Positions 31,157 through 41,616 are shown, counted from the first letter of the stretch. The stretch is DNA of 64,000 nt from Symbiodinium natans (GCA_905221605.1 CAJNDS010002086.1:614061-678060), one strand, 5' to 3'. Translations and numbers: made by a program. Notes: generated from the letters alone by a model not told the origin.

Positions 31157-31343
31157 GGGATGTTCCCCCGTATACTAGCAGTCCTTTATACAGTTTATAC
31201 AAGGAGGGGCCCCCTTACTATACGAACTGTAGTTAAGGGACTTATAACCTAAGTTAGGATCCTTATAACCCAACTTAGGGCTCTTATAACTCTACTTCCA
31301 ACTGGGGCCCCACCTTGTAGTACCCCCCCCTATCATAATCTCC
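31157..31343 (+). mobile_element. MITE C interrupted by MITE A (nested)
   Basis: The left arm of family C (GGGATGTTCCCCCGTATACT... to 'cctttata') is at 31157-31191. A complete family A element follows at 31198-31319 with TACAAGGAGGGGCCCCC ends. Then 'gtacccccccctatcataatc', which matches the C centre in reverse. So A inserted into C, and C is the older insertion here. Confidence 0.75.
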
Positions 31344-31385
31344 AAGCGACCCTATGGCAGCTTAAAGTTTCAGCCTCGTCCCTCT

Positions 31386-31456
31386 CAGGGCAGTGCTCGC
31401 TGGCGGGAAGCCTTGCATGCACTCCGCTCCTGCGAGCTTGAGAGCACCTTTCTAGG
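31386..31456 (+). CDS. PPR-like fragment
   Basis: Frame reads QGSARWREALHALRSCELES. The W-R-E-A-L-x-x-L core and position next to a TTTAGGG array (31453-31514) fit the other PPR islands. Short and uncertain. Confidence 0.4.
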
Positions 31457-31514
31457 GTTTAGGGTTTAGGGTTTAGGGCTAGGGTTTAGGGTTTAGGGTT
31501 TAAGGTTTAGGGTT
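31453..31514 (+). repeat. TTTAGGG array, about 8 units
   Basis: Contains one CTAGGG short unit and one TTAAGG variant. Confidence 0.95.
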
Positions 31515-31519
31515 CTTTT

Positions 31520-31722
31520 TGCGTAGCCTTACTTATGCCTATGGGACTTTGTGGGCCTGTACTGCACATCCAGCATGCGCATGCACCTCTCGATGCTTTG
31601 AATAGGTCACGTGCGACATGTAGAGCTTCTCATGGTCCCTAGCTTTGCACAGAATCAGGCCAACAATGATTCGCAAGACTTGTCGGTTTTGGGTCAACCC
31701 ATATTGCCAACAGGGCATGTAC
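31520..31722 (-). CDS. Coding-like island on the minus strand
   Basis: The minus frame reads WQYGLTQNRQVLRIIVGLIL then CKARDHEKLYMSHVTYSKH and ends at a stop after AHKVP. It looks more protein-like than the plus frames but matches no family I know. Flanked by arrays. Confidence 0.3.
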
Positions 31723-31806
31723 CCTAACCCTAAACCCTCAACCCTCAACCCTAAACCCTAAACCCTAACCCCCAAGCCCCAAGCCCCAAGCCCCAAGCCC
31801 CAAGCC
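31723..31806 (-). repeat. CCCTAAA run then (CCCCAAG)n
   Basis: CCCTAAA/CCCTCAA units change to five homogeneous CCCCAAG units, another amplified variant. Confidence 0.9.
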
Positions 31807-31831
31807 CACGCAAAAGTGCCCCTAAGGCTTC

Positions 31832-31926
31832 TCGGCCCACGCCTCGTTGCAACCCGATCGGCTTGGCACCAACACTGTGGTGAGTGCCGCCGGAAAGGCT
31901 GGTAAATGGCCGGGCGCCCGGGGGAA
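31832..31926 (+). CDS. PPR repeat fragment (exon)
   Basis: Frame reads SLQPDRLGTNTVVSAAGKAG then KWPGA. 'L-x-P-D-...-N-T-V-V-S-A-A-G-K-A-G-x-W-x-x-A' is the end of one PPR repeat and the start of the next, in the dinoflagellate style. It follows the CCCCAAG array directly. Confidence 0.6.
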
Positions 31927-32636
31927 GGGCGGGGGGGGTGCTTTGGGCAGTTTTGGAGTCTAGGTTTCGGCTTTCAGGGTTTTGGAGTCCATGTTCCGGC
32001 TTTCAGAACTTCATGCTTAACTCTAACCCTGCTGGCTGCAAGAGGCCAGGACTTCATGCTGATTGCATAGAGCTCGCAAGTCGTAGGTGCCGCCTCTCGA
32101 ACCTTTCTTGAGCTTGTGGTCCACGCCTTGTATTCTGATGAAGCTCACTAAACATGAGGGCGGCGGAGTTCAGGATTTCAGGTGTGGCTTCCAGATTTGG
32201 GGGATCAAAAGGGATTGGGAGCTTCTGGAAGAAGGTTGAGAGCTGTGGGTAGAAGAAGGGCGGAGGGTTTGTTGTCGCGGCGGCTGGGTGGGCTGTTGGG
32301 AGTTCGGCTTTTGGGGTTGGAGACATGCTATAGCTGGTATTAGCTGACGAGCAGCTTAGGCCTTCATGGTGTGGCAGAGGCGAAACTTGAGGGGTTCTCA
32401 CCGATCTTTCTGTGGTTTCGACTGATCTTTCTGTGACCCTCAGGCTCCAAGTATACAAAGAATACCTACATTGGGGTCGAAAGTCTAGAAATAATACCTA
32501 CTTTGGGCTATTTGGAGCCTTAGGGTGAAAGCCTCCAAGAAACTGAGCTCGCAATGTCCCGCTCCCCAGGCATCTCTCCTTGAGCCTCTTTCGGCACATG
32601 GCTGGCCAGCGGCGACTTCGCAGGACCCTCATATTT
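31927..32636. other. Stretch without a recognisable gene
   Basis: A 134-codon minus frame (32054-32458) is serine/proline-rich with no motif. Nothing else stands out. Confidence 0.4.
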
Positions 32637-32749
32637 TTTAGGGACCAAAAGAACCCTAAAGGGTTTATGGTCCGTATGCCTTAATAGGAATTATAGTAGT
32701 ACAGTATAGGGTATATAACCCCATTTTAGGGTTCATTTCGTCCCCAAGG
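32637..32749 (+). mobile_element. MITE family B, copy 3
   Basis: Nearly identical to the copy at 16517, with a 4-bp 'acag' insertion in the middle. Similarity suggests recent movement. Confidence 0.9.
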
Positions 32750-33217
32750 ATTCTGAAGTTGGTCATGCAATGCACGTCGGTTACCAATTGTACGACGGTT
32801 GGTTGACAGAACACGCCGCATGGGAGAATAGGCATCGGGACTTGAGCGAGCTGCCAGCAGTGCAGGGCAATCCTAGAAGTAACCAGGTTAAACCCCGATT
32901 TCGCGGCTTAGAGTTTATGATATTGAGTTTCTGCAAGCCCGCAGACGACCTCGAATCAGGCGGATGTCGCCTGACCACATCACTTACAGCGCCGCTTGCC
33001 ACACTGAGGGTTGCTTTTGCTTGTCTTTATAGGGCAGGAGTCGATCTTCCCAAAATGACGTGGACGCTTCCAGGACGTCCGGCACATCAAAGCTTGGGCT
33101 GTTTTTTTGAGAGTCTGGTTTGGAAGCCCCCCAGTCTGCGTGTACTGCGAAGCATGTCCCCGCACATCGGCCCTCACCCTCAGGACACGCCCTGCAACGG
33201 ACGCACATATCATGTAA

Positions 33218-33287
33218 CCCTAAACCCTAAACAGAAAACCCTAAACCCTAAACCCTAAACCCTAAACCCTAAACCCTAAACCCTAAC
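33218..33287 (-). repeat. CCCTAAA array, about 9 units
   Basis: Clean array with one 'acagaaaa' interruption at its start. Confidence 0.95.
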
Positions 33288-33398
33288 ATGTATGGGCCGT
33301 CCTTTTTGCTGAGGCTCTGGTCCAAGGCTTCGAATCTGGCGGTGCTTGGCAGCGTGCCTGGTCGCTGTGCCTGTGGCGTGAAGAAGAGCTTTTGATTT

Positions 33399-33516
33399 GG
33401 GATGTGCCCCCTTATACTAACAGTCCTGAGTAGGGATTATAGTGCCCTAAACCCTAAACCCTAAACCCCTATTAGAATCTCTATTAAGGACTGTTAGTAT
33501 ACGGGGAAACATCCCA
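33399..33516 (+). mobile_element. MITE family C with a telomere tract as its centre
   Basis: Both arms are intact (GGGATGTGCCCCCTTATACT ... GTATACGGGGAAACATCCC), but the centre between 'gattatagtg' and 'cctattagaatc' is three CCCTAAA units (33445-33468) instead of the G-rich spacer seen in the copies at 4506 and 30309. Confidence 0.85.
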
Positions 33517-33827
33517 ACTTCTGACGGCTGCTAACTTGCATTCTTGGCTTGTGGGGAAGTGCTCATTGGTGGTGTATACGCGTCGGCGAGGGTCTTGGCA
33601 TGAGTTAACGAGGAAGTACCCTCAACCCTAAACCCTAAACCCTAGACTCTCATCGTTCAGCTCTGGGCCAGAAACCCAACTCCTAGCACCAAGCTCTCCA
33701 CCGGAAGGCAACAAGGTCCTGAAACGCTACAGCTCGAGCTTTCTTCTTGGGTTCTGAACTTGGGTCTAGGTAAAAGGAATTTGAGGGCTTAGAGGATGTT
33801 ACGGGTGTTAGGGGTTGGACAGCTACC

Positions 33828-34040
33828 TTCCCTAAACCCTAAACCACTTGGAGACCTCCAGGGATTCCACGGCTTCATCAGAGAGCTTCTGTACTGGCAC
33901 CTGAGGGACCTCCAGCTTGAAGGTGGAGCATGGTAAGCCGTAAAGCCATTTAAACCCGAAACCCTAAACCCTATAAACCCTGTAAACCCTGTAAACCCTA
34001 TAAACCCTATCAACCCTATAAACCCTAAACCCTAAACCAC
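33828..34040 (-). repeat. CCCTAAA runs and CCCTATAAA nonamer array
   Basis: 33828-33846 and 34020-34037 are heptamer units; 33965-34022 is about seven CCCTATAAA / CCCTGTAAA nonamers, the complement of the array at 12618. The 33850-33950 spacer reads a plausible minus frame (FKLEVPQVPVQKLSDEAVES), unassigned. Confidence 0.85.
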
Positions 34041-35187
34041 AACCCACCCACGCCACCACTTCTTGCTGCTTGCTTGTCTCTCTGAGGCTCAGCAACATGG
34101 GCTGCAGCGGTTGCCGGCCCAATGCGCATCTCGGATGCATCCCAAAGTACATCTGAAAATATGTCTCGGCCCTGTGGATTTCATCTTGTATGCTCGGATT
34201 TGGGGATTCACCAACGCAGCAGTGGAGGAACATGCCTGGCACGCGGACTGTAGATCTTCAATAGTCCTGTTTTCGTCACAGACCCTTCCGAAGAACGCAG
34301 TCGAATGAGCCATGCTTTGATCAATTTTGTGGTTTTTGATCCTCCGTGGCTTTTCTAGCATCCATTTGCCAGGAATGCACCAGGAGTTCGGATCAGACTC
34401 AGTTCATGTTTCGCGCCAGCCTCGCATCCTATATGAACGGGATTCAAGACGCCCCCTCTTTCCTTGTGACTGTCTACAAAGTCCACATTTCCTTGTATTT
34501 CCCGCCTTACTTGGGGTCCTTACAACCTGAACACAGGTTATGCTCCGACAAAGCCTTCCTATTTAGGCTTTTCTTGCAAACCTTAAATCGGCTCTATATG
34601 GTCGAATATTGAAGACGCCCCTGTGTGCTTCGCTCATTTCTCCGACAGAATTTATCACGATGCTGTGGCACTGCTCCGTGAACACATTATTAAAGATGAT
34701 GATGTGTGAAATGTGACGATGCTGATTATTTAGTATGGTCGATCCACTGGGCCTGGAGCCTCACACTTGCAAGCCTAGTTCAACCCAATCAAACTCCAAC
34801 CCCTGAAATCCAAACAACTGACCAACGACAAGGCACTTAAGACTTACCAAACACACCTATGCCGGGCGCGAGGCCTACATATTTCAGTCTAACCATCTGA
34901 TCTTGTGGTTAACGCCCGATTCCGGTAAAAACAACGCCTTTGAACACCAGAAACCTCTGTTTCTTTAATGTAACACCAAGATACGTCTTAAATCCCGCGC
35001 CCGGCTATTAATACACATAAGTAAATAAGGTTGGATTCCTCATATTGTGATGTATAACGGACATATATCTGCTGTACTTCTCCGGAAGTCAGCTTTCAGG
35101 TTGGACCTGACCTCTGCCCTGGAGGCCGCGGCAGCAGATTGAGATCAAGCCTGTAGCTTGGGGGCTGGTTGACAGGCTTCGTGGGTC
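34041..35187. other. Stretch without a recognisable gene
   Basis: Open plus frames at 34063-34308 and 34346-34612 are protein-like (ICLGPVDFILYARIWGFTN; SYMNGIQDAPSFLVTVYKVH) but unassigned. 34680-35100 is AT-richer non-coding DNA. Confidence 0.4.
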
Positions 35188-35332
35188 TTTAGGGTTTAGG
35201 GTTTAGGGTTTAGGGTTTAGGGCTTGCTAGAGTATGGGAATCCAGTCAGTAGCACTGGGAGCCTGTGCTTTGGGCAGTTTCTGGCAGCACCCACGGGAGG
35301 CCGGATGCAAAAGGGTTTAGGGTTTAGGGTTA
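35188..35332 (+). repeat. Two TTTAGGG runs, second with leader
   Basis: 35188-35223 is a clean array. The second run at 35317-35332 is preceded by CACCCACGGGAGGCCGGATG 'caaaaggg', which matches the leader at 30272-30299 at all but one position. Confidence 0.9.
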
Positions 35333-35514
35333 CCGAAAGGCCCGCAATATCCCGAAATCCCTTAGGCCCCAAACCCTAAATCCTAAACCCTTAGGCCTTA
35401 GGCCCCAAATTCGCGACAGCATACGCTTCGGCACCATGGGGACCCCCAACCTTGTACTGTTGTCGATGCTATAGAAATCTTAAAAGCTTTTCTTGGAAGC
35501 CCCGACATGCAGCC

Positions 35515-35593
35515 TTTAGGTTTAGGGTTTAGGGTTTAGGGTTTAGGGTTTAGGGTTTGGGGTTTAGGGTTTAGGGTTTAGGGTTTAGGGCTC
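35515..35593 (+). repeat. TTTAGGG array, about 11 units
   Basis: Clean array with one TTTGGGG unit. Confidence 0.95.
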
Positions 35594-35741
35594 ATCGAGC
35601 ATAGCTGGGAACGATCCTCGGACAAACCTGTGAACACCCACGAGAAGCCATGATTAACAGTCCAGGCCAGAGGAGTACGCTAGAAATGCTGGAATCCTTT
35701 AAGCAAGTCTTCAACCCTATAAACCCTAAACCCTAAAAGGC

Positions 35742-35815
35742 CGGTGCCTCCTGGCCCTTTTCTCTTGCCGTGCTCTTTGCGGAGCACCGTGTGGATTCCC
35801 TGCTAGCAGACCTTC
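35742..35815 (+). CDS. PPR-like fragment
   Basis: After a short CCCTAAA run, the frame reads AGASWPFSLAVLFAEHRVDS. The A-G-A-S-W-x-x-x-L-A-V-L pattern resembles PPR helix A-B. Weak. Confidence 0.35.
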
Positions 35816-36409
35816 GCCCGCAGTCTTCGGGGCCTTCAGGGCTTTCGGAATGTAGGGTTTAAGTGTGTTTGAAGGCTCTTCACCGAGGTTCCTTATCCGT
35901 CGTCCGTCATGTGCTTGGAAATATTTAGTGGAAGCAGCGCATGCTTATTCTCAAGGGTGTGATATAGTCAGGCGACATTGCAAAGTGATATTGACATGCA
36001 GTTACATATAGATTTGCGGTGCTAGCCCAGGCCTAGACCCAACGCCCTCTCCACAAGCCGCCACACGAAGCACAGCGACCAAGCCTCTCCTTAAATCTTG
36101 CCAAAAAATGCCAATGCCCTGAGAGAAGATGCCCCGGATGACTCATCATCTGCAGTGGGGGGGGGGGGGGGGGGGAACTTGCAAGGCTGCTGCCATTGCC
36201 CGCGTGCCGGTGCGGGCTCAGCAGGAGCCAAGGGATGAAAACCCTGGAGACTTTAGCAGCTTCCATGCTCGAAAGCCCATCCCAAGCCAGTAGGTATGGA
36301 GTTATCTAGATCAGTGTTAGGGATCCTGTTTCCTTTTTGGGTTATGGGCTTTCTTATATATGAACAAAAAGGATCCTTTTTTCTTCCTAGGGGAACACGG
36401 ATTAAGTTA

Positions 36410-36510
36410 CTTACTGGCTCAAAACCCAACTTTTCAACTTTTGGGCTTCTTATAAGGTAGTTTATTCTGAAAGTTTCAACTTTTGTTTCCTGGGTTTTTG
36501 GGCCAGTAAG
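36410..36510 (+). mobile_element. MITE family L
   Basis: Inverted ends CTTACTGGCTCAAAACCCA and TGGGTTTTTGGGCCAGTAAG enclose 'aacttttcaacttttgggcttcttataagg'. The 36300-36400 flank holds a second imperfect palindrome around 'aaaaaggatcctttttt'. Confidence 0.75.
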
Positions 36511-36635
36511 GTTATGGAAGTCGGGGCATGGCAAGACAGCTTGTTGGTGTGTAGCTGCTCACAGTGTGCGTCGATGTCCCCTTAGGCGCCGCGACACGGG
36601 TGAGAAGGTGGCGAAAAGGAACTGCAACCTGAAAA

Positions 36636-36720
36636 CTTACTGCTGGTGACCCTATATCATCCCTTAAAGGGGATAAAATTGGGCCCCTAATTTCCTCATC
36701 CCCTGCTAACCAACAGTAAG
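36636..36720 (+). mobile_element. MITE family J
   Basis: 85 bp with ends CTTACTGCTGGT and AACCAACAGTAAG and inner arms 'cccttaaaggggataaaattgggcccctaa'. Only copy seen. Confidence 0.65.
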
Positions 36721-36728
36721 AAAAGCCG

Positions 36729-36778
36729 CGGTTTAGGGTTTAGGGTTTAGGGTTTAGGGTTTAGGGTTTAGGGTTTAC
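36729..36778 (+). repeat. TTTAGGG array, about 7 units
   Basis: Clean array ending directly in a coding-like island. Confidence 0.95.
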
Positions 36779-36888
36779 CCAGGAGCAGCTGCTCCTGGCC
36801 ATCCTCTCGCGCTGGAGAGCTGCAGGGCCGACAGCGGCGCCTCAGTCTATCACGGAGGCGTGGCCAGGGCGCTACTCGGAGCTGTAGT
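36779..36888 (+). CDS. Coding-like island with stop
   Basis: Frame reads QEQLLLAILSRWRAAGPTAA and ends SELstop at 36886-36888. G/C-ending codons. Looks like a last exon following an array-containing intron; no family. Confidence 0.35.
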
Positions 36889-37128
36889 TATAAGGGCAAC
36901 ATAAGGGTTTAGGGTTTTTTAGAGTTTATAGAGTGTATAACGTTTATAGAGTTTTTTTGTTTTTAGGGTGTTTAGGATGGCCCCTTGCTTCGTATAAGGC
37001 TTCGGAACCTTCTTCAGCGCAGCAGGGAGCCTTGCGAAGCCCGGGGGTTGGAGGGTTTAGGGTTTAGGGTTTAGGGTTTGGCCAAACCCGAGACAGACCC
37101 TTCGTTTGCCGTTAGTTTCCTCGACTTC

Positions 37129-37252
37129 TACAAGGAGGGGCCCCCTTACTATGCTAACTGTAGTTAAGGGACTTATATCCTAATTTAGGAACCTTATAAC
37201 CCAGTTTAGGGCTCTTATGACTCTACTTATAGCTAGGGGGCCCCACCTTGTA
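37129..37252 (+). mobile_element. MITE family A, copy 3
   Basis: TACAAGGAGGGGCCCCC ... GGGGGCCCCACCTTGTA. It follows 'DPSFAVSFLDF', an open stretch at 37090-37128 that could be the end of an exon. Confidence 0.85.
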
Positions 37253-37709
37253 AAGCCCTTGTTATAGCATCAAGAACCCAACTTGCATGACAGGGCGTGC
37301 TGTGTTTTGGAGGTGAGAAACCGACATTCCGAAGTACGTCCATCAGTCTTTAAGAGCCTAAAGCACCCTGAGTCCAAATTGGTGTGGCAAGTCTGTCCTG
37401 GCAACCCACATAACCATTTCCGGGTTATTGCTGGTTGACTGGGAGGCTGGGAACTTACAGCATGTGTGAATGTCCTTCCCAGCCTTGAGAGAGGAGTTCC
37501 CCCGACTCAGGCTCTTCAACAATGGGCTTGTCCAGTGGTTTTCCTGTACATCTCAACCATAGCTTGTTTGAAGGCTGCCTGGGGAGTAATCGGAAATTTG
37601 CACCGAGCACAACTCTGCCTTGTGGGAGGTTGTTTGCGAAAATACAGGACCCCGAATATAGATCCCCCAAATAGTAGGACTCCCTTATAATCAGGGCCCC
37701 AATAAGGCT

Positions 37710-38062
37710 AAACCCTAAACCCTAAACCCTAAACCCTAAACCCTAAACCCTAAACCCCGGCCCTAAACCCTAAACCCTAAACCCTAAACTCCCCATAGAG
37801 TTAAAAACTCCGACTCGGCGTTGCGTTGCTGCCTTGGAGTCTTCGGCCTCCTGTTGCCTGACTTTCTGTGACCCTAAACCCTAAACCCTAAACCCAAACC
37901 CAAAACCCAAAAGATGCCCCACAAGCCTTGAAGATTAAGCCCACAAAGCAGGAGTACCGCCTTGAAGTCCGCAGCGAAAACGAGCCTGACCCAGGCGAAG
38001 CCCCAAAGCATCCAAAAGGTTCAGGGTTTAGGGTTTAGGGTTTAGGGTTTAGGGTTTAGGGC
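37710..38062. repeat. Three arrays around a coding-like island
   Basis: CCCTAAA at 37710-37792 and 37871-37893; TTTAGGG at 38023-38062 in the opposite sense. Between the last two, 37922-38020 is open and reads KQEYRLEVRSENEPDPGEAP, charged and coding-like, unassigned. A related-looking small MITE (TAGTAGGACTCC core) is at 37640-37705 and near 16090. Confidence 0.75.
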
Positions 38063-38071
38063 CCCAAACCG

Positions 38072-38164
38072 GCCGAAGTTTGCAGAGGATGCAGAACCAC
38101 CACCAACGTGGCCCAGCCTCGGGGAAGGGCTGGAAGTGCTGAAGGAGGTCCCAGGCCTGGGCTT
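38072..38164 (+). CDS. Coding-like island
   Basis: Frame reads PKFAEDAEPPPTWPSLGEGL then EVLKEVPGLGF, directly after a TTTAGGG array. Protein-like, no family. May be a neighbouring exon of the island at 37922. Confidence 0.35.
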
Positions 38165-38282
38165 CTTTTTTGGGGGGGGATTTGTTTGCTGAACTGTCCT
38201 AAAAAGAGAGAAGATGAGGAGGAGAAATGGCCAGCCCGTTTCGCGTGCCTACTGCATCTTTGAAGCCTGCATTCAGGGAGCC

Positions 38283-38452
38283 CTAAACCCTAAACCCTAA
38301 ACCCTAAACCCTAAACCCTAAACCCTAAACCACCCTAAACCCTAAACCACCCTAAACCCTAAACCACCCTAAACCCTAAACCACCCTAAACCCTAAACCC
38401 TAAACCCTAAACCCGAAACCCTAAACCCTAAACCCTAAACCCTAAACCTCCT
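38283..38452 (-). repeat. CCCTAAA array with 18-bp higher-order unit
   Basis: Heptamers interrupted regularly by 'ccac', giving four repeats of an 18-bp compound unit (CCCTAAACCCTAAACCAC) inside a longer array of about 170 bp. Confidence 0.95.
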
Positions 38453-38570
38453 TTAGGCCCCGCAGGTAAAGTTCAGGGCGCTCTTTTCTGGAGCCGATGG
38501 CAATGTCGCCTAGGTTTTTTTCTTTTCTGTGAGTGCTCAAGCTTCCCAAAAACTTCCGGGTTTTTCGTAG

Positions 38571-38653
38571 GGAAGGCCGTATATACACCCTTATAAGGGA
38601 TTATATAGGGTACCTCATTCCCTCATTCCCTACTAAGAACCAGCCAGAGAACC
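38571..38653 (+). mobile_element. MITE-like inverted repeat (family I)
   Basis: 'agggaaggccgtatatacacccttataagggatt' with a partial inverted partner near 'cctcattccctactaag'. Single copy, ends uncertain. Confidence 0.45.
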
Positions 38654-38941
38654 AGAATTACCCACAGGCATTGTGGTGGTGATGAAGAGCCTCTCCTGCA
38701 AGCAGTGCTTTGCACCACTAAACCCTAAACCCTAAACCCTAAACCCTAAGCCCTAAGTCGCAACCAGTGTGAGCCCTGTGAGAGTAACTTCCATTACCGC
38801 TGCGGCGGCACTTAGACGAATAGACACTCAATGTTGAAGACTGGGAATCATCATGGCCCTCTGAAGCCAACTCTCAGGCTGCAGCATCTTATCTTGGGAG
38901 CCCTGCACCCTACACCCCAACTAGAAAGCACCCCAGAGGGG

Positions 38942-39031
38942 GTTAGGGTTTAGGGTTTAGGGTTTAGGGTTTAGGGTTTAGGGTTTAGGGTTTAGGGTTT
39001 AGGGTTTAGGGTTTAGGGTTTAGGGTTTAGG
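38942..39031 (+). repeat. TTTAGGG array, 13 units
   Basis: Perfect heptamers, one of the longest arrays here. A second array of about 8 units is at 39150-39213. Confidence 0.97.
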
Positions 39032-39551
39032 GGCTGTCACCCACGGTCACCAAGGCCGGCCGGTATCCGGACTGAGGCAGCAGCTTCGGCTGTGAGGTAT
39101 GCAGCCTCTGCGCCTTGGCAGCGCACTGTGTGTGTGAGAGAGCAGGGTTGAGGGTTTAGGGTTTAGGGTTTAGGGTTTAGGGTTTAGGGTTTAGGTTTTA
39201 GGGTTTAGGGTCAGTTTTCTTTGAGCGGAATGGGTTCACACCCTCTTCTCTGCTAGTGTTGGTGGAGTTCTGTCGTTGCACTCTTCCGGTTGTTAATGCT
39301 GGTCTTCTCCTGCCCACGTTATGGCTGTCCTTGTCATCATGTAGGTGGCGGATGGACGCAATCTGGCACTAGGGCAGCATTCTGCCATTGCAACATATCG
39401 ATAAAGTCATCCCTGGCAAAAAAAATTCCGGTGCCTGGTCCTTAACAGTCGCTCACTGCTCGATAACTCCTCCAAGTACCCGTGCATTTTTTCTGTAGCA
39501 GTGCTTATTTAAGGCTCCTTTCGAAGGCTTGAATCCAGCAGATCTAGCAAC

Positions 39552-39838
39552 CCCAAACCCTAAACCCCAAACCCGAAACCCTGAACCCTGAACCCTGAAC
39601 CCTAAACCCTAAACCCTAAACCCTTTCAAGACACCGAAGCCAGGGCCGGTACTCCGGCTTTCACTTGGCCTCGCGCCTGGACTCCCCGACTTCCGGGGCT
39701 CCTGGGCAGCAGGTCGCTTTTGTGTAGGGTTTAGGGTTTAGGGTTTAGGGTTTAGGGTTTCGGGCTTAGGGTTTCGGGTTTAGGGTTTAGGGTTTAGGGT
39801 TTCGGGCGCGCTTCAGAGGTCCGTGTTAAAAAAGGGTT
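39552..39838. repeat. CCCTAAA and TTTAGGG arrays with leader
   Basis: 39552-39626 is CCCTAAA/CCCTGAA. 39725-39808 is TTTAGGG/TTTCGGG. At 39819 the sequence GCTTCAGAGGTCCGTGTTAA 'aaaagggttt' recurs; the same words precede the array at 58528. Confidence 0.9.
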
Positions 39839-39962
39839 TCGGGCGCTGAGTCCTGGCATGAAGTAGTTGCCAAGTTCGAAAAAAAGGATTTAGGGTTTTA
39901 GGGTTTCCCCCACCCGGCATGATTGGGGTTGTTACACTTCAACTCAGGTATTCTCCTCGCCC

Positions 39963-40175
39963 ATGTCCTCCTCTCCCAGCAAGGGGGATGCCTCAAAACC
40001 ATGGAGTGCCCTTCCTCAGATAGTCCTGCTTGGTATCCCGGAGTGCGAGAATGATTTTCCCCTGGAGTGCCCGCCAACCCCGGAGTACCCCTCCAAGCCA
40101 GAAACGCTAAACTTCTACTGGATTAGAATGGCAGATGGCATGTGCGCATGGCAACATTGGCCCTTTGTCCAGTAG
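39963..40175 (+). CDS. Hypothetical 70-residue reading frame
   Basis: Open frame with proline-rich start and PQIVLLGIPECENDFPLECP, ending WQHWPFVQ. Codon use looks genuine and no overlapping frame competes. No family. May be a terminal exon. Confidence 0.3.
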   Translation: MSSSPSKGDASKPWSALPQIVLLGIPECENDFPLECPPTPEYPSKPETLNFYWIRMADGMCAWQHWPFVQ

Positions 40176-41616
40176 CTTCGAGCCCTGTAAGCCAAGCTGT
40201 CGGGCATGTGGAAGGTCTGGAATCTCGAAGGCTTAGGGTTTGGGGTTTGGGAGATAGGTTTAGGCTTAGGGTTTAGGGTTTAGGGTTGCTGTCAGGACTA
40301 TATGGACTCTCCGGAAGTGGGGAGTGCGTCAGTGTGGGGCGTTGAGGTTGGAGCATCAGATAGCATCAGCAATATGTTGCTGGGGAGGGGCCACGGTGCA
40401 GAGCACAGGCAGCCCAAATCCACCTTTTGCAAAGGTGCTTCCGATTGCTTGCGGGCCTCCTGGGTCCCTAGAAGCAGAGTGGCTTCAGCTCCAATTCGCG
40501 GCGCGCTTGGTGCACAAAGAGCGGCCTGCCTAGACTGTTGGTTTCAGATGTTTTTGAGCTGCTTTGGGGCTTCAGGCCCTTTTAGGTCTGCTGCGCCTTG
40601 CCCCAGGGTCTTTTGTGATCTCCAAACCAGACAGGTTAACTTCTGGAGCCACAGTCTAGGAATTAGGCGCAAGTGGTATAGAAACCCTAAACCCTAAACC
40701 CTAAACCCTAAACCCTAAACCCTGGAGATCAAACTTATAGGAGCCCAGGTACTGGTGCCTCTGTCAGGGAACCTCCCTTGGCGTTCGCGGTGCTACGGGG
40801 GACGCTTGGAAGGGTCCCGAGCGTTGAAACCATGTTGCCAGCTGCCACATATGGGCACTTCCCAAGTAGGGGTACCCCTTGTAGACCGCAAAGGGAAGAG
40901 AATCCCTGTGAAGAGACCCCCAAGAAGGGTACCCCTATTTGTCGGCAACCCCTATATGTCAAGTCTACTTGTCCTAAACTAGCTGTCCAGCTATACGCAC
41001 AGCCAGTGACCAGTGCCCAACAAGCAGGAGAACAGAAGCTTGACGGGATCATCCATGCCTGCACGATGATAGGGTTTACCTTTCAGGGTTTAGGGACCAC
41101 AGAAGCTTGTTGCAAACAGGTTCAGGAATCAGCAAAGGCTGTATTTTTCCTGAACAACTGGGCAGACGGGGAAGATTGAAAGCACATGTTTCCGCAGCAT
41201 GACAAACTACGAAGTCCGTCAGCTCCCTTTAAAAACTTCACCTGACCTCCAAGTCCTTCCCCTACCACGGGCGGGAATGTCCCGCGCACTGGCCACAGTG
41301 TGGTTGGAGCTGTTTGCACGTGCTGCTGGCACCGCTTAACCGTAAATCCTGACAAGGGGATCCGGGGCGACAGTTACTCGAAGAATATCTTGCAGCGAAG
41401 GTGCGACCCGCCTGTTCCAGGGCCATGCCGTGGGTTTGGGGTCCGGCCTAAACCCTAAACCCTCTGAAGCCCAAACCCTAAGCTGCAACCGACTCCTCAG
41501 GAAATCTGCAGTCCACTACGGGCACGGGAAGTGGAAGAAGGTGTCTTCCGGGCGGAGGCCGCCACAGAGACCAAAGCCCCCACACCTGGGTCTCAACTCA
41601 GAACCCTAAGAGGATG
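40176..41616. other. Region with short arrays and no recognised gene
   Basis: Arrays at 40226-40292 (TTTAGGG, degenerate) and 40683-40724 (CCCTAAA). Frames at 40302-40697 and 40755-41179 are open but without motifs; 40860-40960 contains 'ggggtacccc' palindromic words typical of decayed MITEs. Confidence 0.4.

Noticed and set aside
32054-32458. 134-codon minus ORF, serine/proline-rich
   Set aside because: No motif, no coding bias, and no neighbouring exon logic.
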